Origin: Buxus sempervirens
Taxonomy: Eukaryota > Streptophyta > Magnoliopsida > Buxales > Buxaceae
Reading direction: 5' to 3'
NCBI GenBank assembly: GCA_947561395.2
Contig: OX387185.1
Coordinates: 22,201,866 to 22,265,865, forward strand
DNA length: 64,000 nt
The position numbers and the translations under genes are program-made. Below are positions 10,369 through 21,523 of this stretch, piece by piece (position 1 is the stretch's first letter; the number at the start of each line of letters is the position of its first letter). The notes under the pieces are model-generated. The model was not told where the DNA came from, did no database searches, and saw only the letters and a program-made list of their open reading frames with translations.

Positions 10369-13192
10369 ATGGCCCGTACACGTCGCGCTTCCCAGGGTCC
10401 CGCGGATGAGCCTTCATCTTCGAGGGTTCGGAGGGATCCGGCCTATGTGGCTTCTTCTTCTAGGGCTGAGCAAGACCCTGATCCTTCTTCTCCCAGCAGT
10501 CTGGAGGTTTCAGATTCAAATTCTGGAGCGTCTGGGGGTTCGCAGGAGTTGATCCCAGAGGTATTCCCTTTTTTTTTTCAAAAGCCAAGTCTCTCTTTTA
10601 CCACATTCCATCTAAACCCCTCTTATTTGCATTTCTAGCCTGCTGCCGAGGTTCGAGAGCGCCGGGGAGCTCGCCGTAGAGATAGGGCAGGAGCCCGGGT
10701 GACTCGTGTTGTCGTTCCTGCGGAGATAGCGGATCAGATCCGAGACACCCCTCTCCTTCATGATTTGAGGACGCACCCTTCGGCGGGCGTCAGGGCAGAC
10801 ATTCCTCTTGCTTATCCATCTTCCCATTACCGCGGGAGCTGGGCCCTTTTTGCCGATGTAGTAGCTGCCTGTTCAACTCCTCTGCACCGAGAGATGGGCC
10901 GTTTTGGATTTGGCCCCTTCATCACCATCACCGGTGTTCGTCAGGATCGGCCCTTGATCGCGGCCATGATGGAGCGATTTTTCCCAGAGACCCTGAGCTT
11001 CCATCTGCCTGATGTGGAGATTGGTATTCGCCCTTCCAACTTTGGTCTCATCACTGGGATCAGGATGACTGGAGATGTCATCACCGAGATGGATAGGCCA
11101 GCCGATTCGGAGATCGCCGAGCTCTTGGGATATGATGAGATGCCCGTAGAGGCATGGGACAGGAGCAGGATCACCCGCATTTCCCGAACCTGGTTGAGGA
11201 AGACCTTCCTACAGAGGGGATACAACACCTTAGCAGCGGAGCATCCTAGGTTCCCCGTGGCCTTTCGATTTCTTTTCCTCTTGATGATGGGGTCGTGTTT
11301 CTGCCTGGAGGACACTACCTCAGTCAGTCCCCATTTTCTGAGCCTTCTTCGGGATCTGCCTCGAGCGAGGGATTATGCCTGGGGCCAGCTTGTCTACGGC
11401 ACCTTGCTAGCGGGCCTGCGACGAGTGGTTTCCGGCCTGTCCTCTCCCAGAGGGGCTGGAGTAGGCTGCAAGTTTTTCTGGCCCTTTCTGCAGGTATTAA
11501 TTCATTTCTTCTTCTCTTTTTTTTTCTTTTCTTTTCTTTTTGCTTATCTCTTTTTCTTCTTTTTCAGTTCTTTGCTTGGGTCTATGTGGCCCACTTTCGC
11601 CCGACTATTACACTGCCTGAGGGGACATTCCCTGTGGCTCGCAGATGGAGTCAGATTAGGCGCGACTCAGAGAAGAGTCGCCCTAGGTCAGCCAGGGCTC
11701 ACCTGGATAGGACTTTCAGGAGAGAGGTAAACACTTTCCTCTTTTCTCTCTCTCTTTCCTTTTTCTTCTTTTTGCCAGAATCTGACATTCACCTTTGTTT
11801 ATCTTCAGCTATCTGTCCCTCGTCTAGACGGCCTACATGACGAGTTGGCTTTTCAGCCCTTTGTGGATGAGGCGTTTGCTCTAGATCAGCAGCGCCAGAG
11901 GTACCCGTTTTTCATTAGGCAGCTTGGTAGCATATGGTACCTCGGCAAGGGCTTCTTTTTTCAGCATATTGGCGAGCTCCAGATCCCTATGGCTCCTCCA
12001 GATACAGCACCCTTCACCCCTCCTGGTCCATTCAACCTGGCTCATTTCGACAATTAGGAGGCTGGAGATACCCTCTTAGCCGATGGTGACTATGATACCT
12101 TGTTCAGGCAGGTCTCAGTGGGTTGTCTTATGCAGCCCATGCCCGTTCGAGGTGGAGTTACTGAGATTTGAGGGGTGCTGATCCGCCTGTATGACACCAC
12201 GGTATAAATCTCCCTTCCTTGCTCCACTCCTTTTATCTTCTTTCTTGTTTGCATTTATTGATATCCTTTCTTCTTATCTCATTTCAAGAGGCACAGCTAA
12301 GGGAGATCTGGGCTAGATATGCGGATCTGGAGCGTCAGCTGGCTGAGAGAGATGCCGCTATAGCCGAGAGCGATGTCATCATTACTGGGCAGGCTGCTCT
12401 TATTGCCGACTTGCGAGCTCAGTTGGCCAGTGCTCAGGGCCAGGCGGGGCCTTCAGGAGTTCAGGTCATTCTTTTATTATTTTCAATCTCTGCATTTTAT
12501 CTTTTCTATTCTCTACTTCTGATTAATCCTTTTTTGTTTTTCAGAAGGACGTGGCCGCTTCACCATCCAGCTCCCGCACCCTGTCCTTTTCCTTAGGGGC
12601 TGCAGAGATCCCAGAGAGAGAGACAGAGATGGCAGCCGAGGTCACTTCTGCTGCTGCGGTTCTTGAGCCGACCGATTTGCCAGAGGTTGTGCCCCTGCCT
12701 GATACGATTCCTGAGCCTGAGACTGCTCCTGAGCCTGAGACTACACCTGAGCCTGAGACTATTCCAGAGGAGGATCCTGTGATTCCTGAGGCAGCGGATG
12801 GTGACTCCGAGGTTCCCACTATTCCCGAGGCAGCTGATCCTGCGAGGGAGGGGGATGTTCCTGGGGTAGCTGAGTCCGAGGTGGCAGAGGTGCACGAGGC
12901 AGCGGATCTTGTCGACTTATCTCTTCCTGCTGAGGATTCTCGGATTCTGGATCTGGTTCCCTTGGCGATGGATACTTCAGCCTCTTGCTTCATGGACCTT
13001 TCCCGGGATGATCCAGGCGATCCAGTTCCAGCCGCCTCAGTTGAGCCTGCGCTTTCTGTAGATCTTGTGCCTCTTGCTGGTCCATCTTCACTTGGTGAGC
13101 CGTCTTCTCCTGCCAGTCCACGCTTCTCATCCGACGGCGACGGCGACGGCGACGGCGAGGCGGAGGCGATTGACCTGTATCAGATAGATTAG
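10369..13192 (+). pseudogene. Antisense plant-mobile-domain (PMD) gene 1, six exons, two stops
   Basis: The exon model is 10369-10560, 10639-11493, 11568-11726, 11809-12201, 12291-12464 and 12545-13192, every intron GT-AG, phase 0 and 74-90 bp, giving about 806 codons. The product has a Ser/Arg-rich N-terminus, a PMD-type domain in exons 2-4 (FGPFITITGVRQDRPLIAAM, then ETLSFHLPDVEIGIRP and GITGIRMTG), a short coiled coil in exon 5 (LEAR/QLAERDAAI-like), and an acidic Pro/Glu repeat tail in exon 6 ending in (GD)n. PMD proteins in plants include transcriptional-silencing factors and transposon-borne relatives; the role of this one is unknown. Exon 4 has TAG at 12055-12057 and TGA at 12169-12171, so the copy is broken. 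It is transcribed opposite to gag-pol. Confidence 0.8.
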
Positions 13193-13404
13193 GATTAGGA
13201 TTTTTCATTTGATGTATATATGACATGATGTATCCTATTTGCATTTGTATGAAAAAGAGATAGGTATTCATTTTTTGCTTCTTTTCTCTTGTTTTTTTTT
13301 TTCTTTTGTTTGTGTTTATCATGTTGCAACTGCTATACAGGTAACAAGTGTTTCTGGGGAACATGACTTATTAAAAGAAAGAATAAAAACTGTTTTAGTG
13401 CAAA
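13193..13404 (+). other. Spacer between antisense PMD genes
   Basis: AT-rich, with a poly-T tract, following the stop of PMD gene 1. It probably holds that gene's 3' end and leads into the palindrome cluster at 13405. Confidence 0.5.
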
Positions 13405-13544
13405 AACCGTACATACAGGGCGGTTGTGCGAGAACCGTGCTTGTTCCGCAGTTTTTAAACTCCGCGGAAATGCAACCGCACATTGGGTGCGGTTCAAGCA
13501 CAACCGTTCTGTGTATGCGGTTTTTGCCCTTCTATAATTTAAAA
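13405..13544 (+). promoter_or_regulatory. Four-palindrome cluster and TATA-like box upstream of PMD gene 2
   Basis: 21-bp sites at 13405-13425, 13433-13453, 13474-13494 and 13502-13522 (start spacing 28, 41, 28) alternate in orientation. A TATA-like CTATAATTTAAA follows at 13533-13544, 111 bp before the PMD gene 2 ATG. The second site ends CAGTT instead of CGGTT. Inferred to be a promoter. Confidence 0.6.
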
Positions 13545-13654
13545 GCCGTGAATCGCGGGCAGAACGTTACTTTGACGTATTGCTTAGGTCAAAAACCCCC
13601 CTTTTCGGTGATTTTCTCTCTCCTAGCTGCCTTTAATCCACTTTTGTCCCTTAA

Positions 13655-15306
13655 ATGGCTTCTGATTCGGCTTCTGCGCCTTCTTCGTCTTCTTTACCTG
13701 AAACATCAGCACCTAGATCAAATATTAGGTCCAAACCTCCTAATTTAACCAGGTATGCCATTGTAGATGCCTATTATGAGAGGTGGGTTGATTTAATGAC
13801 CCCACAAGATGAGATAGATTGGGATTCCACCAATCTAGGCCATGTCCTTTCACTCCCAAAGATTCCCTTAAAATGGGAAATCATAGAGGCATTGATTGGG
13901 CACTGGGAACCCCAATTGAACCTTTTTAGGTTTGGGGAGAAGGAGATGACCCCTACAGTCGAGGAGGTTGAGACCATCCTCAACCTTAGGTTCTCCAAGA
14001 AAGTGGTCAACCCTCCTCTCAAACCAAGCTTCAAAAAGGAAGCTTCCACCTTTTCAGGAATTAGCAAGAAAGAGCAAGGGGAAACAGACACCTTATTGAC
14101 CCTATCAAAGTCATTTTTGACTGAAAAGCTATTGAATAGCTCGAACCAGTTGGCTCAGTTCAATGCTTTGACCTTGATAGTGGTCAATCAAATTTTATTC
14201 CCCCGAGGTGATAGCGAGGTTGATTTATCCCTCATTTCAGTCATCTGCCAAGTTAGGGAGCGCGAAAGGCTTGCCCCTATGATCCTAGCTGAAATATACC
14301 AGGCCTTGACTGACTGCTATCATCGGAAGCAGAAAAGTTTCCTCGCCTGCGCCCCTATACTTCAAGTAAAATCTGAATTTCTTTCTTGAATTATAATTTT
14401 TATTTTATTGAGGTTTTTCCATATTTGAAAATGCTTCCCTTTTCTTTGCAGCTCTGGCTACTTGACCACCTGAGTCAAGTTGAAGAGATAACCCGCCACT
14501 TCTTCCCCAGATTGAACATTCCTGTTTTGATGAGCAACAGGGGGTGTCCCAATATCCACGGTGGTAAGCAGGGATGGTTCACTTTCTTGGGGACGCTTCA
14601 GGATGACCAGGTGAGATGGCCTGGTGCTTATCAGCCTTCTGCCAAGACGGTGATCAGCTTCATTGATCGGAATTTTGCCGTGCTCATAGGCTTGAGGTCT
14701 GCCTTGCTCTATTTGCCTTTGAGAGTCATCCAGTAGTTCGAAGAGGAGGTGCAAGGGATTCTAGTACCTTAGGGGTACGAAGAGTTCATAGGTCCGCTCA
14801 CACCGGCCACCATGGGGCTATGCTTTCGCCTGGTGAAGGACTGGTCGCAGGCTTGCTTCTTGAGAGGTCCTGTCTTCTCCAAATTGCATGAGAAGAACTA
14901 CCTCTTTTGGATTAGGGAGCAGGTTCAGAGCTGCGCTTCTATACCGGTAAATCCTCCTGCTATCCCACGTCCTACCTACGAGGATCTCCTGGAGACTGAG
15001 AGGGCATCTCATAGGCGGCTTCAGCATATATGGGTGGAGGAGGCCCGAGCCATGAGATTGGAGAAGGAAGACCTGGAGAGACGGCTAGCAGAGCAGATAC
15101 GGGCCCGTCACTTCGAGGTTAGAGCCGCCTGGCGTAGGCATGATGAGACCATGGCCAGGCTCAGAGATATGAGGACTAGACAGACCCTCTCTGATGATGT
15201 CATTTCTTTCCTCAGTGACCCAGATGCAGAGGGGGCTGAAAGGCTTGTTGCGGTTCAGGCGGCTCGGATCAGAGAGCTTGAGGAGAGGCTAGGGGATAGA
15301 GATTAG
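13655..15306 (+). pseudogene. Antisense plant-mobile-domain (PMD) gene 2, two exons, two stops
   Basis: Exon 1 is 13655-14365 (237 codons); the intron 14366-14451 (GT-AG, 86 bp) is phase 0; exon 2 is 14452-15306. Exon 1 holds the clearest PMD signature (WEIIEALIGHWEPQLNLFRF, then EMTPTVEEVETILNLRFS). The second half of exon 2 is Arg/Glu-rich with long helices (RLQHIWVEEARAMRLEKEDL) and is probably coiled coil. TAG at 14734-14736 and TAG at 14770-14772 interrupt exon 2. It is not a simple duplicate of gene 1: N-terminus, intron count and C-terminus all differ. Function is unknown. Confidence 0.8.
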
Positions 15307-15564
15307 CTCCTTTATTGTATATTTTTTTTCTTTTTTTACACTTTTGTACAAAGAGAAACTCCATTAGTGGAAAGATAAAGAATACAAAATTGATTTTTAT
15401 AATATTGGCCTCAGAACTCTCATATGCTTGTAAAAACTGATAGTTTAATGAAAAGTCATTGATTTCTCATCATCGGCCAAAATATAATTTTCATTTTTCT
15501 GTGTTTTTGTTGTAAATTGGTCCATTATGCTTTACTCCCATATAGTTGGATGAATTGAAGTAAG

Positions 15565-16054
15565 TTGGGCAAAAAGGGTATTTTAACTAATGAGGAGGAA
15601 GCCATTCCAGCCCCCTTGGAACCTTTAGACTCATCCCCAACCTTCATTCCCAACTCCAGGGATCATACCAAAGCCTACTGGTTCAGTCTTGTGCTGAAAA
15701 TTTGCTCATCTCAATTTTTCTGTTCAAAACCGTGCATTCAGACCGGTTTGGCGAAAACCGTCTTTGATATGCGGTTGCTCGACCCTTCTGCCAAAACCGT
15801 ATTTACAGGACGGTTTGGTGCAATCTGTACCCATAGTGCGGTTGTGACCCCTTTTTCTGTTTCTTTCTTTTCTTTTGTTCTCTTTTTTTTTTCTTTTTGC
15901 CTTTTCCTGGCCCATATTGCCCCTAGTGCCTGTTACGGTTTTCACTAGGGCCGGCTCATTTGCTCCGTCATTGCCAATCCGACACCGCGAGTTGAAGGAA
16001 TACACCAAGATCACTGAGGACTTGATCAATAGGACGAAACGAAGGCTGGGTTGA
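15565..16054 (+). pseudogene. Third antisense coding remnant
   Basis: Two short coding-like blocks remain: 15568-15690 (LTNEEEAIPAPLEPLDSSP) and 15929-16054 (VFTRAGSFAPSLPIRHRELK, then stop). Between them lie four 21-bp palindromes and a strong polypyrimidine tract ending CCCCTAG, which looks like an intron end. I do not recognise the protein. It may be a degraded third gene or a detached part of PMD gene 2. 15307-15564 shows only AT-rich spacer. Confidence 0.35.
15728..15843. promoter_or_regulatory. Four-palindrome cluster downstream of PMD gene 2
   Basis: Sites at 15728-15748, 15756-15776, 15795-15815 and 15823-15843 (start spacing 28, 39, 28). The last has a degraded left arm, ATCTG. The layout nearly copies the cluster at 13405-13522. 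Confidence 0.65.
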
Positions 16055-16366
16055 GTTTATGAAATGAAGTTATTATAGGCTCAAAATTTTGACATCTTGA
16101 AACAGGTTAACTGGGCTTACAGTTATGATGGATGCGACTTCCCATTCCCAACATTGGCCATTTTTCTCTTCTTTTGTATTTGGCCTTTTTTTGCCATTTT
16201 TTTTTCTTTGTTTTTCTTTTCTATTAGCTTTGCCCCAGTCGCAACTGTAAGCCCCAGTTTGGGTTCTTTAAAACACGAACAGGCTCAACTTGGTTTAGGC
16301 TAGGGATGTTAAGAACTTTAAGGGATAAAGAAAAATGGCCTCGGATCATTTCTTTGTGATATTCCT
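16055..16366. other. Spacer between antisense remnant and integrase end
   Basis: T-rich sequence with runs of TTTTTCTT around 16140-16225; no coding signal on either strand. It separates the convergent 3' ends of the antisense genes and of pol. Confidence 0.5.
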
Positions 16367-17821
16367 TCAAGGAAAATATTGCTTGACCGCATCGAAGTTG
16401 ATTGGCTCAGGAAAATCTTTCCCATTCATTTTTGTCAAGATGAGAGCGCCTCCTGATAGGACCTTTTTCACCATATAAGGTCCTTCCCAATTTGGCTTAA
16501 ACTTTCCACGAGGGTCCTCCAAAAATGGCAATATCTTCTTTAAAACCAAATTACCCACTTGGAAAGCTCTGGGCTTCACCTTCTTATTGTAGGCTCTGGC
16601 CATTCTCTTCTAATACAGTTGGCCATGACAAAGCGCATTCAGACGCTTTTCCTCTATCAAGTTGAGTTGCTCATATCTAGATTGAACCCATTCAGCTTCT
16701 TCAAGTTCTGTTTCCATAAGCACTCTCAGCGAAGGGATTTCCACTTCGACAGGTAAGACTGCCTCTGTTCCATAAACCAAGGAATACGACGTTGCCCCAG
16801 TAGAAGTTCGGATTGAGGTTCTGTAAGCATGGAGAGCAAATGGTAGCATTTCGTGCCAATCTCTGTAACTTACCACCATTTTCTGAATTATTTTCTTTAT
16901 GTTCTTGTTTGCCGCCTCCACTGCTCCATTCATTTTTGGCCTGTATGGGGCTGACTTGTGATGAGTTATCTAAAACTGCTCACACATCTTTTTCATATCC
17001 TTGTTCTTAATATTTGAAGCATTGTCTGAATCTATGGCTTTTGGCAATCCATAGCGACAAATTATGTTGTGCTTCAGAAATTTAAGAACATGGTTCCCTG
17101 TAATATTTGCATATGAAGAGGCTTCAACCCACTTCGTGAAATAATCGATCGCCACTAGAATGAACCGATGTCCATTTGACGCTTTTGGAGAAATCATCCC
17201 AATGACGTCAATACCCCACATAGAGAAAGGCCATGGAGAGGTCATGCTGTGCAGCTCACTTGGCGGTGCATGCTTATTATCAGCATATATTTTGCACAAA
17301 TGGCATCTCTTAACATGTAGGCAACAATCGTGCTCCATTGTAGACCAATAATATCCCAATCGCAGTATTTTCCTTGCAAGCATGTGTCCATTCATATGCG
17401 GCCCACAAACTCCTCCATGCACTGTTTCAATCAACATTTCTGCTTCAACCTTGGTGACGCATCGAAGTAGAACATTGCTATAAGATCTTTTGTATAATTG
17501 CCCACCACTTAGGAGGAACTGCCCCACTAAACTCTGTATCGTTCTTTTTTCAATAGGATTAGCGCTTTCTGGAAAACCTCGATTATTTAAGAAATTCTTG
17601 ATATCTTGAAACCATGGTATTTCTGCTTCTTGTGCTCCTTCTAAAACAAGACAGTAAGCTGGCTCGTCTCTGACTTCAATTTCGAGTGGTTGTATGTCTA
17701 CCCCTTCTAGAATACTGACCATCAAAGCCAATGTCGCCAAGGCATCCGCAAACTGATTCTTAGATCTTGGCATATAGCTAAAGGAAATTCGAGTAAATTT
17801 GGTACTTATTTCTTCCAAATA
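16367..17821 (-). pseudogene. Ogre-like integrase
   Basis: Three consecutive ORFs in one frame (17818-16970, 16933-16610, 16603-16367) are separated by TAG codons at 16972-16970 and 16612-16610. From the start: the end of the RNase H region (RSKNQFADALATLA), the zinc-binding domain (VHGGVCGPHMNGH, then CCLHVKRCHLCK), and the catalytic core with WGIDVIG, DSDNASNIKN and the Glu-bearing MNGAVEAANKNIKKI block. The C-terminal segment has the GPY/F-type motif NWEGPYMVKK. Integrase joins the cDNA to host DNA and makes the 5-bp TSD. With the stops this copy cannot make a full enzyme. Confidence 0.9.
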
Positions 17822-18268
17822 CTATTGATATGGGATCAACTTGTGATCCTTGGTTTTCCATTCACCAGTGGTTTGGAAGATGATAAGACCCGAATCCCCA
17901 TATACGTCAAGTTCTTGCACATCATGATCTAGAGCAGCTTGCAATCCAATTATACATGCTTCATACTCTGCTATGTTGTTCGTGCACTGAAACCTCAATT
18001 TCACGGCGATTGGGATATGTGAACCATCCGGCTTCACTAATACTGCACCAATCCCATTTCCATTCATATTTGCAGCCCCATCAAAGAACATCTGCCAGGA
18101 GTCTTCACTTTCTTCCTCTTTAGAAAATAAGATAGCCTCATCAGGGAAATTTGTCTTAAGAGGCTGATAATCTGGTAATGGATGCTCAACTAGATGATCA
18201 GAAATTGCCTGACCTTTGATTGCTTTCTGAGTGACGTATGTCAAGTCTAATTCTGAAAGCAAAAGCTG
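17822..18268 (-). pseudogene. Second (archaeal-type) RNase H of Ogre-like pol
   Basis: This is a 146-residue ORF in frame with RT and integrase. MFFDGAANMNGNGIGAVL (first Asp), NNIAEYEACIIGLQAA (Glu) and VYGDSGLII (Asp) give the RNase H carboxylates. This extra domain after the classical RT-linked RNase H is the hallmark of the Tat lineage. A TGA at 18271-18269 separates it from RT; a TAG at 17824-17822 separates it from the integrase part. Confidence 0.9.
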
Positions 18269-20008
18269 TCATTTTGCCGTTCTACCAATTAAAGCCGGCT
18301 TTTCAAACAAATACTTTAAAGGATCCATCCTTGAAATCAGCAAAGTTGAATAGCTTAAGAAATAGTGCCTAAGTCTCTGAGTTGCCCAGACCAAAGCACA
18401 ACAAGTCTTTTCCAAAGGCGAATATCTCGTCTCATAATCTGTGAACTTCTTGCTCAAATAGTAGATAGCCTTTTCTTTTCTGCCTGTTTCATCATGCTGC
18501 CCCAATACACATCCCATTGATGTTTCTAAAACTGATAGATACAGAATCAATGGTTTTCCTGGAGTTGGCGGTACTAGAACAGGTGGATTTAACAGATAAT
18601 CCTTTATTTTGTCAAATGCTTGTTGGCAATCCTCATTCCATGTAGTTGGGTTATTCTTCCTTAGAAGCTTAAAGATCGGCTCGCAAATAGCAGTGAGCTG
18701 TGCTATGAACCGGCTAATATACTGAATTCTTCCCAGGAAACCCCTAACTTCCTTTTCTATTTTAGGAGGTGGCATCTCAATGATTGCTTTTGCCTTAAAC
18801 GGGTCTATCTCAATCCCTCTTCTGCTTACAATGAATCCCAATAATTTCCCTGATGTGGCTCCAAAAACACACTTTGCTGGATTGAGCCTTAAGCTGTATT
18901 TCCTTAAGCGGTCAAATACCCTCTTTAGATTGATCAAGTGGTCATCCTCTTCACAAGACTTGGTGATCATGTCATCTACATAGACCTCCATTTCTTTGTG
19001 GATCATGTCATGGAAAAGGGCCGTCATGGCTCGCTGATACGTTGCCCCGGCATTCTTCAATCCAAAAGGCATGATTGTGTAATGAAAGGTTCCCCAAGGA
19101 GTGATAAAAGCGGTTTTCTCTTGATCTTCCTTTGCCATCTTGATTTGGTTATATCCAGAAAATCCATCCATAAAGGAGAACAAGCTGTGTACTGCTGTGT
19201 TATCAACCAAGATGTCAATGTGTGGCAAGGGAAAATCATCCTTAGGGCTCGTCTTGTTCAAGTCTCTGTAATCTACACACATCCTGACTTTTCCATCCTT
19301 CTTTGGAACTGGTACTATGTTAGCTAGCCAATCAGTGTATGTGGAAACCGCCAAAAATCCGGCCTGAAACTGCTTTACCACTTCATCCTTGACTTTTAGA
19401 GTCCACTCAGGCTTCAACCTTCTCAATTTCTGCTTAATAGGCTTCACTCCTGGCAGGATTGGCAGCCTGTGTACGACCATGTCTGTATCCAACCCTGGCA
19501 TATCCTGATAAGACCATGCGAACACGTCCTTGTAATCGGCCAAGAATTGGGACATTTCCTTCTGCTGCATATCAGACAAGCATGCACCAATCTTTACAAT
19601 TTTTGGGTTCTCTTCGGTTCCCAGGTTTATGGAAATGGTTTCTTCAATATTAGGTTGAATACCCTTTTCATGACATTCCAATTGATATGATATTTCTCTT
19701 GGAAGGTCATCGTCTTCGGCCTCGGTCCCCTCTTCGATCCCCATTAGGTCGAAGTCGAGCTCAAGGTCGAAGTCGTATTCAACTTGCTCTAATTCAGTCT
19801 GTAGATATGGTTCATAAGCAGTTTGGCCCATTTTGAAAGTTTTAGATTTTCTAAAAAAAGTTGAAAGATCTTTTTGGGTTTTTTGAGAACCTTCTAAAGA
19901 GGCTTTTCCTAAAGATGAAGGTTCATTAAAACCTTCAGGAAATGGGCAATCCACTAATGGAGTTTTTTTTGGAGGCCGCAGCTGATTGCCAACCATATGC
20001 GGCCTCAA
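18269..20008 (-). pseudogene. Ogre-like reverse transcriptase and first RNase H
   Basis: This 579-residue ORF is intact over the whole RT. After an acidic linker come DMPGLDTDMVVHRLPI, PVPKKDGKVRMCVDYRDLNK, FSFMDGFSGYNQIKM, MPFGLKNAGATYQRAM and the catalytic EVYVDDMITKS, followed by the thumb GFLGRIQYISRFI. The linked RNase H is reduced: its first motif reads LYLSVLETSMG with no Asp at the usual place, as is typical when the second RNase H takes over. The frame can be followed upstream past 20008 to a (GA)n stretch near 20225, where it shifts relative to the protease ORF. The intron known between protease and RT in Ogre elements could also lie around here. Confidence 0.92.
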
Positions 20009-20110
20009 ATGTCAAAGGGATTTCTTCCCAATTTTTTAAGACAAAGCCCACTGGAGCAGGTGGTATAGTGCAAACCTGCTCCTCCTCAAGCTCTTGATCC
20101 GATACCATCA

Positions 20111-21523
20111 TTACCGGATTTGAAAAACTGCCCTTTTCTGCTTCGGGGCTGAGTTCAAAGGTGACCTTATCTGGGATCTTGATTGAGGCCCAGTCAATAA
20201 AAGGAACCTCTTTTTCTGCTCTCTCTCTCTTCCTTCATCCTCTGTCATTGCAAAGAATGCCCCAGCCTCTTCTGTGAAGTCTTGCTGCTCTCGTGGCAGT
20301 GGCTCAGGCTCATCCATGGCCTTAGGTGCCAAAGTAGGTGAAAGTGGGATGAAAGGTTGAAGGGTAGAGGTAAAAGGTTTTTTGAAGGGATTATCATTGA
20401 TGTATGGTGGTTTGGAGGAATCCGCAGGAGGAGATGGTTGAATAGTATGAGAAGGCTTTGGAAAAATTTCCCTTAAATGAGGGAATTTTCCTTGACTCTT
20501 TTCCTTTTCATTGTCATTCTCTTTCTGTTGTCCCCTCTTCCATCTCCTTATCTTCATTCCTAGTCCTGCTCGTGGGACCAGCTTCTGTGCCTCTATGGGT
20601 TCCACTCTTCCTTGTAGATTAATCCCCAACCCCTTTCCTGGGTGGAAATCCCAATCCTTCAAAACTTTCTCCACCATCTTTTCGGCGCATGTCAACTTCT
20701 CCTTCTTTTTTAAACACCCCCCAGGTATGAAGTTGACTGTTTCAAACTGAAAAGAATGAAACGCAATTTTGTCGGCCGTTAATTCTACATTAATAAAAGG
20801 TACATCAGGTGGTATGACAAGAGGGACTAGACTCTCGGTTAGGACTGTTATCACCCTCTGACCCCTTATATATTTCACTCTTTGGTGAAGGGTGGATGGT
20901 ATCGCCTTAGCTGAGTGGATCCACGGCCTTCCTAGGAGAAGATTGAAGGCAGCAGGAATATCTATCACTTCGAATATGATATTGAAGATATTCGGTCCGA
21001 TAGTAATCGGTAATTCAATCTCCCCTAAGGAGTGTGTTTTGGAGCTATCAAAAGCTCTTACTATCCTTCCATTTTGCTTAATTCTGGATTGATCCAGACC
21101 AAGCCTAACAAACATTACCAAGGGACAAACGTTTAAGGCTAACCCATTGTCTATTAGGACTTGGGCCATCATGTTACCCTTACAAAGCACTGTGATGAGC
21201 AAAGGGTCTACATGATAACATCCGCCAGGGCTTATCTCGCTTTCAGAAAAGCTTATCACATTGTGAGATACGATCTGGCCAATCATCATGCCGAGCTGGT
21301 CTGGCTCAATCGTTTTAGGCACATGAGCACTCTGAAGTACCTTCATTAATGAGTCCCTATGATTTTCTGAATTAAGCAATAATCCCAGTATTGATATCTG
21401 GGCAGGGACTTTAATTAATTGATCGACAATATTGAATTTGCTCTTCTTCAGTATTTTTAAGAGGTCCGCTGCCTCATCATTGGTGACCTGGGGGGTGTCT
21501 TCCCCTATGTTTGCCTTCCCTTT
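20111..21523 (-). pseudogene. Ogre-like aspartic protease with G-patch-like motif
   Basis: The retropepsin-like domain has ISPGGCYHVDPLLITVL, then VLIDNGLALNVCPL, where the catalytic triad position reads Asp-Asn-Gly rather than Asp-Ser/Thr-Gly, and INLLLGRPWIH-type FNLLLGRPWIHSAKAI. Downstream, VLKDWDFHPGKGLGINLQG is a G-patch-like glycine motif common in this lineage. The frame is open from about 21523 to a frameshift near 20225 in a GA repeat, after which the listed ORF runs out of frame to 20111. Protease would cut the Gag-Pol polyprotein. Confidence 0.85.

Noticed and set aside
12541-12993. 150-codon minus-strand ORF (Ser/Gly-rich)
   Set aside because: Shadow of the Pro/Glu-repeat tail of PMD gene 1 exon 6.
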